This document shows, in pieces, positions 9,028 to 16,413 of a DNA stretch of 53,286 nucleotides (positions are counted from its first letter, which is position 1; each line of letters opens with the position of its first letter). A model generated the notes under the pieces. That model was not told the DNA's origin, ran no database searches, and saw only the letters and a program-made list of their open reading frames with translations. The DNA is from GCA-2708415 sp964351905 (GTDB lineage: Bacteria > Pseudomonadota > Alphaproteobacteria > Micavibrionales > Micavibrionaceae). The stretch is taken from positions 1 to 53,286 of the forward strand of contig CAYGPG010000012.1 in NCBI GenBank assembly GCA_964351905.1. Direction: 5' to 3'. The position numbers and the translations under genes are program-made.

Positions 9028-9834
9028 TTATTCTTTTATGTCGAGAATAATGCGGTTCACACGCTCTGGCCTGTCTTTGGCGGCAAGGGCTCTGACATTG
9101 ATACGATTAGAATTAATATCATTCTCAAGTAAGTATTCCCTTATCTTTAAGGCACGGGATAAGGCCGTCCTACGTCCTGCACTAAGGCTCACGTTCTTTT
9201 CCATTGGGGCGACCGAAACGATGTCTATTGTGTAGCTAGGGTAATATTTTAATTGCGCCAGAACGCCTTTGCTCAAAATATCGTCATATAAATCAGGCAA
9301 ATCAATTTCATTGCCGCTATAGGTAAATATAAATTCTTTATCTTCTATAAAGGGTTTTTCAGTCGGTTGCGGTTTTTCAACAGGCTTTGGTTTTGGTTCA
9401 TCAAGAATGATTTTATTATTAATGATTGGTTTTGCTGGTGTTTTGGACTCAAATAAAACCTCAGTCTCAACGCCTTGTTTTTTAACCGCAGGCATTGTTT
9501 TGGGGCCTTTCACAATGCCTCGGGAAGCTCTTGGTTTAAGTGGTTTTGCAAAATTCTTTTTTGGTTTTGAAGATGGCTTGGGCGGCACGGCTTTTGTTGC
9601 GACAGGTTCAGCAGGTTCTGTCACTTCAATTTGTTTTGAGTCGACTTTTTTAATCTCAATCGCGGGTTTTGAAATACCTGGAAGCTTTGGTGCTTTATAT
9701 GGTTTTGGTTGTTCTGGCGCTACATCGTGACTGTCAAACAGGGATGGCGGCACATAGTCATCCATGTTTTGGGCCTTCGCCATGAATGGCAAAATGCTTA
9801 AACTTAAAGTGATGATGAAAACGCGAAGTATCAT
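9028..9834 (-). CDS. exported protein with proline/lysine-rich linker and OmpA-like C-terminal domain
   Basis: The protein starts at the ATG at 9834, which gives a clean signal peptide (ILRVFIITLSLSILPFMAKA). A longer frame reaching 9948 would overlap suhB and lacks such a signal. Residues about 25-165 are low-complexity, rich in Pro, Lys and Glu, as in proteins that must span the periplasm. The last 95 residues look like an OmpA-type peptidoglycan-binding fold: DIVSVAP, then LSAGRRTALSRALKIREYLL and RINVRALAAKDRPERVNRI. The likely role is tethering or sensing at the cell wall. It follows suhB on the same strand by 19 bases. Confidence 0.75.
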   Translation of the reverse strand: MILRVFIITLSLSILPFMAKAQNMDDYVPPSLFDSHDVAPEQPKPYKAPKLPGISKPAIEIKKVDSKQIEVTEPAEPVATKAVPPKPSSKPKKNFAKPLKPRASRGIVKGPKTMPAVKKQGVETEVLFESKTPAKPIINNKIILDEPKPKPVEKPQPTEKPFIEDKEFIFTYSGNEIDLPDLYDDILSKGVLAQLKYYPSYTIDIVSVAPMEKNVSLSAGRRTALSRALKIREYLLENDINSNRINVRALAAKDRPERVNRIILDIKE

Positions 9835-9853
9835 GCGCGGCAGTATATCAGAA

Positions 9854-10645
9854 TTACGCGCTGCGTAATATTTTTCGCAAATCGCTATAGACGCTTTGAT
9901 TACCTGCCAGAAGGTTTTGGCTGTAAATTGCGTTAGCCTCATCATCAATAGATGTCACAAAGCCCCCAGCTTCTTTAACAATCAAAAATCCTGCGGCGGC
10001 ATCCCATGGTTTTAATCCGCGTTCATAATATCCGTCTAAACGACCTGCGGCGACATATGCCAAATCTAATGCACCTGCGGCAAAACGTCGCACCATTGGG
10101 GCAACAGTTGAAACAGCATTAAGCTCCGCCATGTACTTCGCTTGTTTTTCTTTATTCATTTGCGGGGAGCCAATGGCAATTGTCGCGCTTTCTAATTGAT
10201 TACGTCCTGAAACACGGCAACGTTGACCGTTTACAAATGCGCCACCACTACGTTCCGCGCGGAAAATTTCTTCTTTGATGGGATCGTAAATAACGCCTGC
10301 TTCAACACGACCTTTGCTTTCCAACGCAATAGAAACACACCAATGTGGAATGCCGTGCATGAAGTTATGCGTGCCATCAAGCGGATCAACAATCCATCTG
10401 TTTTCAGTATCATCACCTTTAACCTCGCCGCTTTCTTCCATCAAGAAAGAATAGCTTGGGCGTGCTTTTTTAAGTTCTTCAAAAATGATTTCTTCGGCGC
10501 GCTTGTCGGCGGCGGTCACAAAATCTGCAGGGCCTTTACGCGAGACCTGTAAATGTTCAACTTCACCAAAATCACGAGTTAAATTACGGCCTGCTTTTTC
10601 AGCAGCCTTGATCATGACATTTACAATAGGGGAGATGGCAGCCAT
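9854..10645 (-). CDS. suhB: inositol monophosphatase family protein, SuhB-like
   Basis: Magnesium-dependent sugar-phosphate phosphatase fold. All metal motifs are present: the acidic EES at the first site, DPLDGTHNFMHGIPHWCVSI and PWDAAAGFLIVKEAGG. At 263 residues it is standard for SuhB, which in Enterobacteria also acts in rRNA antitermination. Whether this one does so cannot be told. The gene is followed by the OmpA-like gene and preceded by efp with 4 bases between, so these probably form one operon. A second family member is at 43650-44471. Confidence 0.88.
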   Translation of the reverse strand: MAAISPIVNVMIKAAEKAGRNLTRDFGEVEHLQVSRKGPADFVTAADKRAEEIIFEELKKARPSYSFLMEESGEVKGDDTENRWIVDPLDGTHNFMHGIPHWCVSIALESKGRVEAGVIYDPIKEEIFRAERSGGAFVNGQRCRVSGRNQLESATIAIGSPQMNKEKQAKYMAELNAVSTVAPMVRRFAAGALDLAYVAAGRLDGYYERGLKPWDAAAGFLIVKEAGGFVTSIDDEANAIYSQNLLAGNQSVYSDLRKILRSA

Positions 10646-10649
10646 TTAT

Positions 10650-11216
10650 TTAATCTTTCGCGCGTTCAAGGTAGGTGGAATCTTCAGTACGCACAACAAC
10701 ACGTGTGCCCACATCAATATGGGGTGGCACCATAACTTTGGTACCATTTTCAAGGATAGCGGGTTTGTAAGATGTTGTTGCTGTTTGACCTTTAATAACA
10801 GGTTCGGCTTCAACAATTTCTAAAGTAACGGTATCAGGCAATTGAACGCCTAAAGGCTCGCCTTCATGCGATTCTATTGTGACTTCCATGCCGTCTTGTA
10901 AAAAGATGGCTTGGTCCCCCATGATGTCTTTTGACACTTCTACTTGCTCATAAGTTTCAAGATTCATAAACGTCCAATTTATGTCGTCATTGAAAAGATA
11001 TTGAAATTTTGATTGATCTAAACGAAGGCGCTCAACCGTTTCTTGGGTGCGAAAACGGACATTATCTTTGTTGCCTGTGCGGATATCGCGCATTTCGACT
11101 TGAATAACAGAAGCGCCTTTACCCGGTTGGATAATCTCATAATCACTGACGACCATAAGTTTGCCGTTATGTTCCATCACATTTCCCTTACGCAGGGTGA
11201 TCGCTGCAACTTTCAT
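10650..11216 (-). CDS. efp: elongation factor P
   Basis: EF-P binds the ribosome between the P and E sites and relieves stalling at polyproline stretches. The 188 residues match the full three-domain protein. The loop that reaches the peptidyl-transferase centre reads PGKGAS, with Lys33 at the tip where beta-lysylation occurs in the EpmA type. No modifying enzyme gene is visible here. The neighbouring OmpA-like protein has a Pro-rich linker, though with few strict PPP runs. It belongs to a leftward group dciA-efp-suhB-ompA. Confidence 0.95.
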   Translation of the reverse strand: MKVAAITLRKGNVMEHNGKLMVVSDYEIIQPGKGASVIQVEMRDIRTGNKDNVRFRTQETVERLRLDQSKFQYLFNDDINWTFMNLETYEQVEVSKDIMGDQAIFLQDGMEVTIESHEGEPLGVQLPDTVTLEIVEAEPVIKGQTATTSYKPAILENGTKVMVPPHIDVGTRVVVRTEDSTYLERAKD

Positions 11217-11240
11217 ATCTTTAAGCCTTTAATTTATATA

Positions 11241-11720
11241 TTAAGATTTTTGGTCTTGAAGAAGGGATGAGCCCATCTTTTCCAAACGCTCTTTGATTGC
11301 AGGGTCTTCTACCATCTCAAGCATGTCGGATAAACTGTTTTTTTCATCAGATGATAAAGGGACGGCTTTTTTCTTGGCTTTTTCGGTTTTTGCATTGGCA
11401 GGGGCATGAACAAATTTAATATCAGAAATCCATTGTTCGCCGAAAATGTGATTGATTTTTTCTAATAAAACGCCCTTTTGCATGATAAGAAGTGATGAGT
11501 GGGCGGAAGAAGCGGCAATTTCAAGAGTGGCTGTAGGTTTATCGCCCTTACGTTTAGGTTTACGATAGTGAATTTTGAGCGGCTGAGCATAAGAAGCCAT
11601 TTTATCGCCCATAATATCTTTCCAATGCGTGACAATACGCCCCAAAGCGATATATTTACGCTTGAAGGTTTTATCGGTTACTCTTGGCACCGCAGTAGAA
11701 ATAAGTTTTAAGGCACACAT
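11241..11720 (-). CDS. DUF721/DciA-like protein
   Basis: The N-terminal 100 residues match the DUF721 fold (PRVTDKTFKRKYIALGRIV then HWKDIMGDKMASYAQPLKI), the family that includes the replicative helicase loader DciA. The remainder is Lys/Ala-rich and probably flexible. In Alphaproteobacteria this gene commonly sits beside mutY, as here, though a loader role in this organism is inference. The start codon lies only nine bases from the oppositely directed mutY start, so promoters and ribosome sites of each gene must lie inside the other's coding sequence or the start of one is mis-set. Confidence 0.75.
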   Translation of the reverse strand: MCALKLISTAVPRVTDKTFKRKYIALGRIVTHWKDIMGDKMASYAQPLKIHYRKPKRKGDKPTATLEIAASSAHSSLLIMQKGVLLEKINHIFGEQWISDIKFVHAPANAKTEKAKKKAVPLSSDEKNSLSDMLEMVEDPAIKERLEKMGSSLLQDQKS

Positions 11721-11729
11721 AAAAGTAAT

Positions 11730-12800
11730 ATGACAGTTTCACAAAAGCAGAACAAGCTTGACATCGATGTTTTCCGTAAAAAAATATTGAATTGGTATGA
11801 TAAGCACCAGCGCACCTTACCGTGGCGGGCTGTTTCTAATGCAAAAAAGAAACAAACGCCTAATCCTTATTATGTTTGGCTATCTGAAATTATGTTGCAA
11901 CAAACGACTGTTGTGACAGTGGGGCCGTATTTTCAAAAATTCATTGATAAATGGCCGACGATACATGATTTGGCCAAGGCAGAGCGTGATGATGTAATGC
12001 ATGAATGGGCAGGGTTGGGATATTATGCTCGCGCTCGCAATCTACACAAATGCGCGATTAGTGTGAGCAATGATTTAGATGGTGAATTTCCAAGCGATCA
12101 AAAAGAATTGGAAAAGCTCTCTGGAATAGGGGGCTATACCAGTGCTGCCGTGCGTGCGATCGCGTTTGATAAACCTGCCAATGTTGTCGATGGAAATATA
12201 GAACGCGTGATGGCACGTATTTTTGCCATTACGGAACCTATGCCCGATAGCAAGGCTAAGCTTAAAGAATTGGCAGGAAGTTTAGCCAATGATCGTGAAG
12301 ACCGCCCTGGTGATTACGCACAAGCGCTAATGGATTTGGGCGCAACCATTTGTACGCCAAAATCACCTAAATGTAGTTTATGTCCTGTAGTGGAAATGTG
12401 CGTAGCGCAATCAAAAGGCATACAGGCCGGCCTGCCAGCAAAAAAGGCAAAGGAAGCCAAACCGCAAAAGCAAGGCGTTGTTTATTGGATCAACAATAAT
12501 AATAACGAAATCATGTTTGTCCGCCGCAATGAAAAAGAGATGTTGGGGGGCATGTTAGGGTTGCCAACGAGTGAATGGCTCAAAGATGATAAACCAGAAG
12601 CTCTAAAGGGCGCAAAAGATATCAAGCAATTCGCCGCGCATAGCTTCACGCATTTTGACCTAAAACTACACATCCATACTGCAAATCACGATGTTAGCGA
12701 GAATTTGCCCGAAAATAACCCTATTTGGGTGTCACCCTTAAAGTTAGATGAATTAGGGCTTCCGACGCTCTTTTCAAAAGTTGTTAAGTTAATGAAATAA
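11730..12800 (+). CDS. mutY: A/G-specific adenine glycosylase
   Basis: MutY removes adenine mispaired with 8-oxoguanine. The 356-residue protein has the catalytic glutamate in WLSEIMLQQTTV, the helix-hairpin-helix LSGIGGYTSAAV, the catalytic aspartate in NVVDGNIERV, the [4Fe-4S] cluster ligands in a C-x6-C-x2-C-x5-C pattern (CTPKSPKCSLCPVVEMC), and a C-terminal Nudix-like domain for 8-oxoG recognition (about 240-350). The start follows AAGG at a workable distance inside the dciA 5' end. Confidence 0.95.
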   Translation: MTVSQKQNKLDIDVFRKKILNWYDKHQRTLPWRAVSNAKKKQTPNPYYVWLSEIMLQQTTVVTVGPYFQKFIDKWPTIHDLAKAERDDVMHEWAGLGYYARARNLHKCAISVSNDLDGEFPSDQKELEKLSGIGGYTSAAVRAIAFDKPANVVDGNIERVMARIFAITEPMPDSKAKLKELAGSLANDREDRPGDYAQALMDLGATICTPKSPKCSLCPVVEMCVAQSKGIQAGLPAKKAKEAKPQKQGVVYWINNNNNEIMFVRRNEKEMLGGMLGLPTSEWLKDDKPEALKGAKDIKQFAAHSFTHFDLKLHIHTANHDVSENLPENNPIWVSPLKLDELGLPTLFSKVVKLMK

Positions 12801-12820
12801 AAGCAAAGTTTGTGCTTTTT
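12799..12820 (+). terminator. weak candidate terminator after mutY
   Basis: A 7-bp stem AAAAGCA/TGCTTTT with a 7-base loop runs into further T residues directly after the mutY stop. The stem has only two G-C pairs, so strength is doubtful. Confidence 0.35.
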
Positions 12821-12844
12821 AAAGAATGGATTTATAATATCAAA

Positions 12845-13762
12845 ATGAAAATTATTTTATTATTTCTGTCGATATCAATATTTGTAAATTCCAATTTTGC
12901 TTGGGCTCAATCAAATCAAACCAAAAGTGATTTTACGGTCGGGCAAAATATCATGTTTGATACAGAAAAATCATTGCGTGCAGCAAGTGATGAGCCGGAC
13001 AAAATTGAATCTATCATGCCTGTGCTGACAGACATTGAAGAACAAGAAGTTACCATTATAGAGGATAATTTTGCAGGAGAATATCTGCAACCAGAATTTA
13101 AGAATCTATCGAAGCTTTATTGGAAAAAGAATGCTGTCGATCTTAATAACGACAGCGCGGTTGATAATTTTTTAAAAATCAACGAATGTGATATTTATAA
13201 AAGCTATTTTGAAGATGACTTTGAATGGCTGCGCGTGCGTAAAGCGGCGCGTAAAATGCTCAAAGAAAATAAAGATAATTTCTCGAATAAATACAAAATT
13301 ATTCTTCCTATAGATCTTGGTCGATATGATATTCAAAGAGAAGGCTTCCCCCTTATAAATGGAACATCTTTTCTTGATTTAAGGCGTATTGAAATTGGTG
13401 GAAATTCAGACGCTGCGCCTATTTGTGGTGAAACGGGCGATCTTGAATTTTATCCGCGAAATGTCATTTTGGTCTTAAGCAAACCATTTCAATATGATTT
13501 TGTGAAGTTGGACGAACATATAGCGCAAGCCTATATTATTCGCCAAAGATATGAGCCTATTGAGCGCCCTAAAGGCCTCAAGAACAGAGACTTTAACCGC
13601 CTTGCTTTTGCACGCATCAGGCTAACATTTGATAAATATCAAGGCGAGACCAAGGGAATAAGCGGTGATCCGCTTGCCATTATGTTTGGTAAATTAGATG
13701 GAATTGATATTTTTGAAGACCCATTTGAGCAAAGATTACTCACTAGTGTTGATCTTAAATAA
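12845..13762 (+). CDS. exported protein of unknown function
   Basis: I do not recognise this 305-residue protein. The ATG at 12845 gives a typical signal peptide (KIILLFLSISIFVNSNFAWAQ). The mature part is mixed alpha/beta and charged, with three cysteines (in NECDIY, APICGETG and no obvious pair pattern for the rest), a conserved-looking LRVRKAARKMLKEN segment, and a strand-rich C-terminal half (KIILPIDLGRYDIQ onward; LAFARIRLTFDKY). No membrane helix follows the signal, so it is probably periplasmic or surface-exposed. It lies between mutY and folB, and its stop codon abuts the folB stop with no base between. Confidence 0.7.
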   Translation: MKIILLFLSISIFVNSNFAWAQSNQTKSDFTVGQNIMFDTEKSLRAASDEPDKIESIMPVLTDIEEQEVTIIEDNFAGEYLQPEFKNLSKLYWKKNAVDLNNDSAVDNFLKINECDIYKSYFEDDFEWLRVRKAARKMLKENKDNFSNKYKIILPIDLGRYDIQREGFPLINGTSFLDLRRIEIGGNSDAAPICGETGDLEFYPRNVILVLSKPFQYDFVKLDEHIAQAYIIRQRYEPIERPKGLKNRDFNRLAFARIRLTFDKYQGETKGISGDPLAIMFGKLDGIDIFEDPFEQRLLTSVDLK

Positions 13763-14194
13763 CTATTTTTCTCGATAAAAATGAACGCCAACCGACTCTG
13801 TTTCACTAATAACATCAGGTTTGTGAATTTCTAATTCTACTGACGTTATTTGCGCGTAAGAGAAACATTTGCTTAAGATATTTTCGGCAAAAGTTTCAAG
13901 TAAACGATACTTTTTGTTTTGGGCTATATCTTTTATATCTTCAATAATGTCTGCATATGAAACAGTCGTTAAGATATCATCGGCTTGCCAATTAGAAGCA
14001 GGAATAACTTGTGATTTTAAATTAATCATAACCGTTTGTTTTTGCGCACGCTCTTCATCTGTTACACCAATATTCATCTGAAGCTCAAGATTTTTAACAA
14101 AAATCATTTGCTTTGATGTTGTGGTTTGCGACATGGGAATGACGTTATCGTCATCTTTTATCGCTGTCGTAATGGTTTTAAAGAGTGAGTTCAT
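13763..14194 (-). CDS. folB: dihydroneopterin aldolase
   Basis: FolB cleaves 7,8-dihydroneopterin in folate synthesis. The recognisable domain is the C-terminal 115 residues: IFVKNLELQMNIGVTDEER, TVSYADIIEDI, RLLETFAENIL and a C-terminal ELEIHKPDVISETESVGV. The catalytic glutamate would be that of LLETFAE and the catalytic lysine that of HKPDV. The first 20 residues are not typical, and an ATG at 14134 is an equally plausible start. Neither has an obvious ribosome site. Confidence 0.85.
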   Translation of the reverse strand: MNSLFKTITTAIKDDDNVIPMSQTTTSKQMIFVKNLELQMNIGVTDEERAQKQTVMINLKSQVIPASNWQADDILTTVSYADIIEDIKDIAQNKKYRLLETFAENILSKCFSYAQITSVELEIHKPDVISETESVGVHFYREK

Positions 14195-14281
14195 AAGGGC
14201 TTTATACTTAAGAAAAAGGACAAGTTCAATAATTATGATAAATCATTCACAATTAATGTTCGTTTAATTTTAAGTGGTATT

Positions 14282-15523
14282 TTATTGAACTGTTACGTTT
14301 TTCGGAATAGAGGCATCCATATTGCTCATTTCAATTTTCGCGCGTAATTGCTGGCGCAAATTATCGATCGGAACAAGTTTTCCATTTTCTTTGTAATGCC
14401 AATATGTCCAACCATTACAAGAAGGGGCATTTTGAACCGCGGCGCCCACTTTATGAATGGAGCCACGATGATTGCCTTCCGTAGTTTTAATATTGGCATC
14501 TGCCGCTATTTTGACCGTATTGCGTCCTTTGGTGTCTTGAAGAACAGTTCCTGGCTCTAACAGGCCATGTTCCAAAAGCCAGCCAAATGGAATACGCATT
14601 TGCTCGCGCTTTTGTACCAGGGCAATGGATTCTTCATCGCAACGCGTAATACCATCAAGGCGTTTTTGCGCGACCTTGATGTAATCATCTTCACGTTCAA
14701 TTCCAATGAAATTACGCCCTAATTTTTTCGCCACCGCGCCTGTTGTTCCTGTACCAAAGAAGGGGTCCAAAACAACTTCATCAGGTTTAGTTGAAGATAA
14801 GATCACACGATGTAAAAGGGCTTCTGGCTTTTGCGTTGGGTGTGCTTTATCACCATTCTCGTCTTTTAAACGCTCGCCACCCGTACAAAGTGGAATGAAC
14901 CAGTCAGAACGCATTTGAAGATCTTCGTTTAATGCCTTCATTGAATCATAATTGAAGGTGTATTTCGATTTTTCTGATTTACCCGCCCAAATAAGTGTTT
15001 CGTGCGCATTCGTAAACCGCTTGCCACGAAAATTAGGCATGGGGTTAGATTTACGCCAGATCACATCATTCAAAATCCAGTATCCTAAATCTTGTAATAT
15101 CGCACCAAGGCGGAAAATATTGTGATAGGAGCCAATCACCCAAATCGATCCATCCTCTTTTAATGTCTCACGCGCCGCAGAAAGCCATTCACGGGTAAAG
15201 TCATCATAGACTTTCAGGCTATCAAATTGATCCCAATGATCATCACAGGCATCAACTTTCGTATGGTTGGGGCGATGTAAATCACCCCCGAGTTGCAAGT
15301 TATAAGGCGGATCAGCAAAAATCATATCAATAGAACCTTTTGGTGTGGCCTTTAATACTTCAATACAATCACCTTTTGTGATGGCATTAATTCTGGGTGC
15401 GGCCAAACCCACAACGTCATCCCGCGACTTGATCGCGGGATCTTTTGCCTTAGTGTCATTAGATTCCGACTTTCGTCGGAATGACGAGGCTGTTGTTTTT
15501 TTAGGTTTGGTTGATTTTGGCAA
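14282..15523 (-). CDS. ccrM: CcrM-type GANTC adenine-N6 DNA methyltransferase with inserted N-terminal repeat peptide
   Basis: CcrM methylates adenine in GANTC and times transcription over the cell cycle in Alphaproteobacteria. Motif IV is FADPPYNLQL (Asp71-Tyr74), motif I is DPFFGTGTTGAVAKKLGRNF, placing it in the beta class. The C-terminal 80 residues (IPFGWLLEHGLLEPGTVL to NGWTYWHYKENGKLVPID) form the CcrM-specific domain. The start is TTG at 15523, preceded by a strong GGAGG nine bases upstream. Residues 13-37 are encoded by a palindromic element (15415-15486) that keeps the frame, so the catalytic domain, which usually begins near the N-terminus, starts here at about residue 46 (NAITKGDCIEVL). 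The upstream gap is dense in GANTC sites. Confidence 0.95.
   Translation of the reverse strand: MPKSTKPKKTTASSFRRKSESNDTKAKDPAIKSRDDVVGLAAPRINAITKGDCIEVLKATPKGSIDMIFADPPYNLQLGGDLHRPNHTKVDACDDHWDQFDSLKVYDDFTREWLSAARETLKEDGSIWVIGSYHNIFRLGAILQDLGYWILNDVIWRKSNPMPNFRGKRFTNAHETLIWAGKSEKSKYTFNYDSMKALNEDLQMRSDWFIPLCTGGERLKDENGDKAHPTQKPEALLHRVILSSTKPDEVVLDPFFGTGTTGAVAKKLGRNFIGIEREDDYIKVAQKRLDGITRCDEESIALVQKREQMRIPFGWLLEHGLLEPGTVLQDTKGRNTVKIAADANIKTTEGNHRGSIHKVGAAVQNAPSCNGWTYWHYKENGKLVPIDNLRQQLRAKIEMSNMDASIPKNVTVQ
15415..15486. repeat. double-hairpin palindromic element (copy 3) inside the ccrM reading frame
   Basis: Seventy-two bases, exactly 24 codons, bounded by CGTCAT and ATGACG. The first hairpin is ATCCCGCGA with TCGCGGGAT, the second ATTCCGAC with GTCGGAAT. 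It encodes CcrM residues 13-37, a polar stretch containing SFRRKSESNDTKAKD. Confidence 0.85.
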
Positions 15524-15570
15524 AGTCGATGTCCTCCAGATGCTTTTCGCATACTTTTTAAGAGCCTCAG

Positions 15571-15584
15571 GCAGGCAAGCCTGC
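15571..15584. repeat. short palindrome GCAGGC-AA-GCCTGC in the ccrM leader
   Basis: A perfect 6-bp inverted repeat with an AA centre, preceded by CTCAG and located in the likely 5' untranslated leader of ccrM. A sister copy, GCGGGC-AA-GCCCGC preceded by TTCAG, lies at 22110-22123 between rplU and rpmA. Confidence 0.6.
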
Positions 15585-15604
15585 TACGGCGGTTAATTCA
15601 AAAG

Positions 15605-15684
15605 GAATCATGAGTCATTATCGATTCGCGGTCAAGCATTAATTGTAAAAAAATTGTTTAGACTCAAGACTCTAGCAATGAGTC
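15605..15684. promoter_or_regulatory. cluster of six GANTC sites upstream of ccrM
   Basis: GAATC 15605, GAGTC 15612, GATTC 15623, GACTC 15661, GACTC 15668 and GAGTC 15680 (first bases given). Random expectation is about one site per 256 bases. The sites fill the space between the rnhB stop and the ccrM leader, where methylation by CcrM could control its own transcription. Confidence 0.75.
15607..15635 (-). promoter_or_regulatory. candidate sigma-70-type promoter of ccrM
   Basis: On the minus strand a -35 box TTGACC (15635-15630) is followed by 17 bases and a -10 box CATGAT (15612-15607). Two GANTC sites touch the spacer and one overlaps the -10. Transcription would start near 15600, leaving a leader of about 75 bases. 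Confidence 0.5.
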
Positions 15685-16344
15685 TTAAAGTAATACTTTC
15701 TTCTTAGTTGCGGCGCAGGGCGCAAAGGATAATCGGTGAAACGGAGTCAGGCCGTGGCTTTGTAAGCCTTCCATATGGGTTTTTGTGCCGTAACCTGCAT
15801 TGGTATCCCATCCATAATACGGATAATCTTCGTGCAATTTTTTCATCATGCGATCGCGCGTGACTTTGGCAATAATTGACGCCGCACCGATTGAGAGCGA
15901 TAAACTATCGCCCTTAATTACAGTTTGAGTCTTGCAGGGTAGATCAGGCGCAAATTTACCATCAATAAGGGCAACTAAATCACTCCCCCCTTTATCCCCC
16001 CGCAAGCGGGGGGAAGGAGCGCAGCGGAAGGGGGGAGAATTACACATGTCCTCATAAGCCCGCTTCATCGCCAACAACGTGGCGTGATGGATATTAAGTT
16101 CATCAATTTCCTGATGATTGGCCTCGGCAATACCGTAAAAGCAAAGTTCTTTAATTGGCTCAAACAATTTCTCACGCTTAACGGCGGATATCTTTTTACT
16201 ATCGGTAATTTGCGCCCAAATGGGGTTGTCTAAATTCTTTTCAGGAATATGAACACACGCCGAAACCACGGGCCCTACCAAAGGCCCACGCCCAACCTCA
16301 TCAATCCCACAAACAGGAACACCAAATTGTTGATCGAACTTCAT
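15685..16344 (-). CDS. rnhB: ribonuclease HII with an inserted repeat peptide
   Basis: RNase HII nicks RNA-DNA hybrids and single ribonucleotides in DNA. The signature GIDEVGRGPLVGPVVSA holds Asp14 and Glu15; the third acidic residue is in VALIDGKFAP and the fourth in KVTRDRMM. The 219 residues exceed what the family needs because residues 103-121 (SPPFRCAPSPRLRGDKGGS) are the translation of a C/G-run palindrome at 15983-16037. The insertion sits between the helix MKRAYEDM and the strand that carries the third catalytic aspartate, a surface connection in known structures, so the enzyme may well be active. The gene precedes ccrM on the same strand. Confidence 0.92.
   Translation of the reverse strand: MKFDQQFGVPVCGIDEVGRGPLVGPVVSACVHIPEKNLDNPIWAQITDSKKISAVKREKLFEPIKELCFYGIAEANHQEIDELNIHHATLLAMKRAYEDMCNSPPFRCAPSPRLRGDKGGSDLVALIDGKFAPDLPCKTQTVIKGDSLSLSIGAASIIAKVTRDRMMKKLHEDYPYYGWDTNAGYGTKTHMEGLQSHGLTPFHRLSFAPCAATKKKVLL
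15983..16037. repeat. C/G-run palindromic element inside the rnhB reading frame
   Basis: Fifty-five bases with perfect 10-bp inverted ends CTCCCCCCTT/AAGGGGGGAG and an inner hairpin CCCCCCGC-AA-GCGGGGGG. It is unlike the double-hairpin family in sequence and lacks the GTC or CAC ends. It adds about 19 residues to RNase HII without a frameshift or stop. Confidence 0.85.
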
Positions 16345-16351
16345 TCTGCCT

Positions 16352-16401
16352 CACATCCCATCGAAAGATGGGATCTAGATTCCTGCCTGCGCAGGAATGT
16401 G
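16352..16401. repeat. double-hairpin palindromic element (copy 4), CAC/GTG-ended
   Basis: The element lies between pepN and rnhB. It reads CAC, hairpin ATCCCATC/GATGGGAT, linker CTAG, hairpin ATTCCTGC/GCAGGAAT, GTG. Its first 28 bases recur exactly, inverted, at 42930-42957. Confidence 0.85.
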
Positions 16402-16413
16402 TTGTTTTTATAA

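Noticed and set aside
9835..9948. Longer N-terminus for the OmpA-like protein
   Set aside because: It would overlap suhB by 95 bases and hide an otherwise clean signal peptide starting at 9834.
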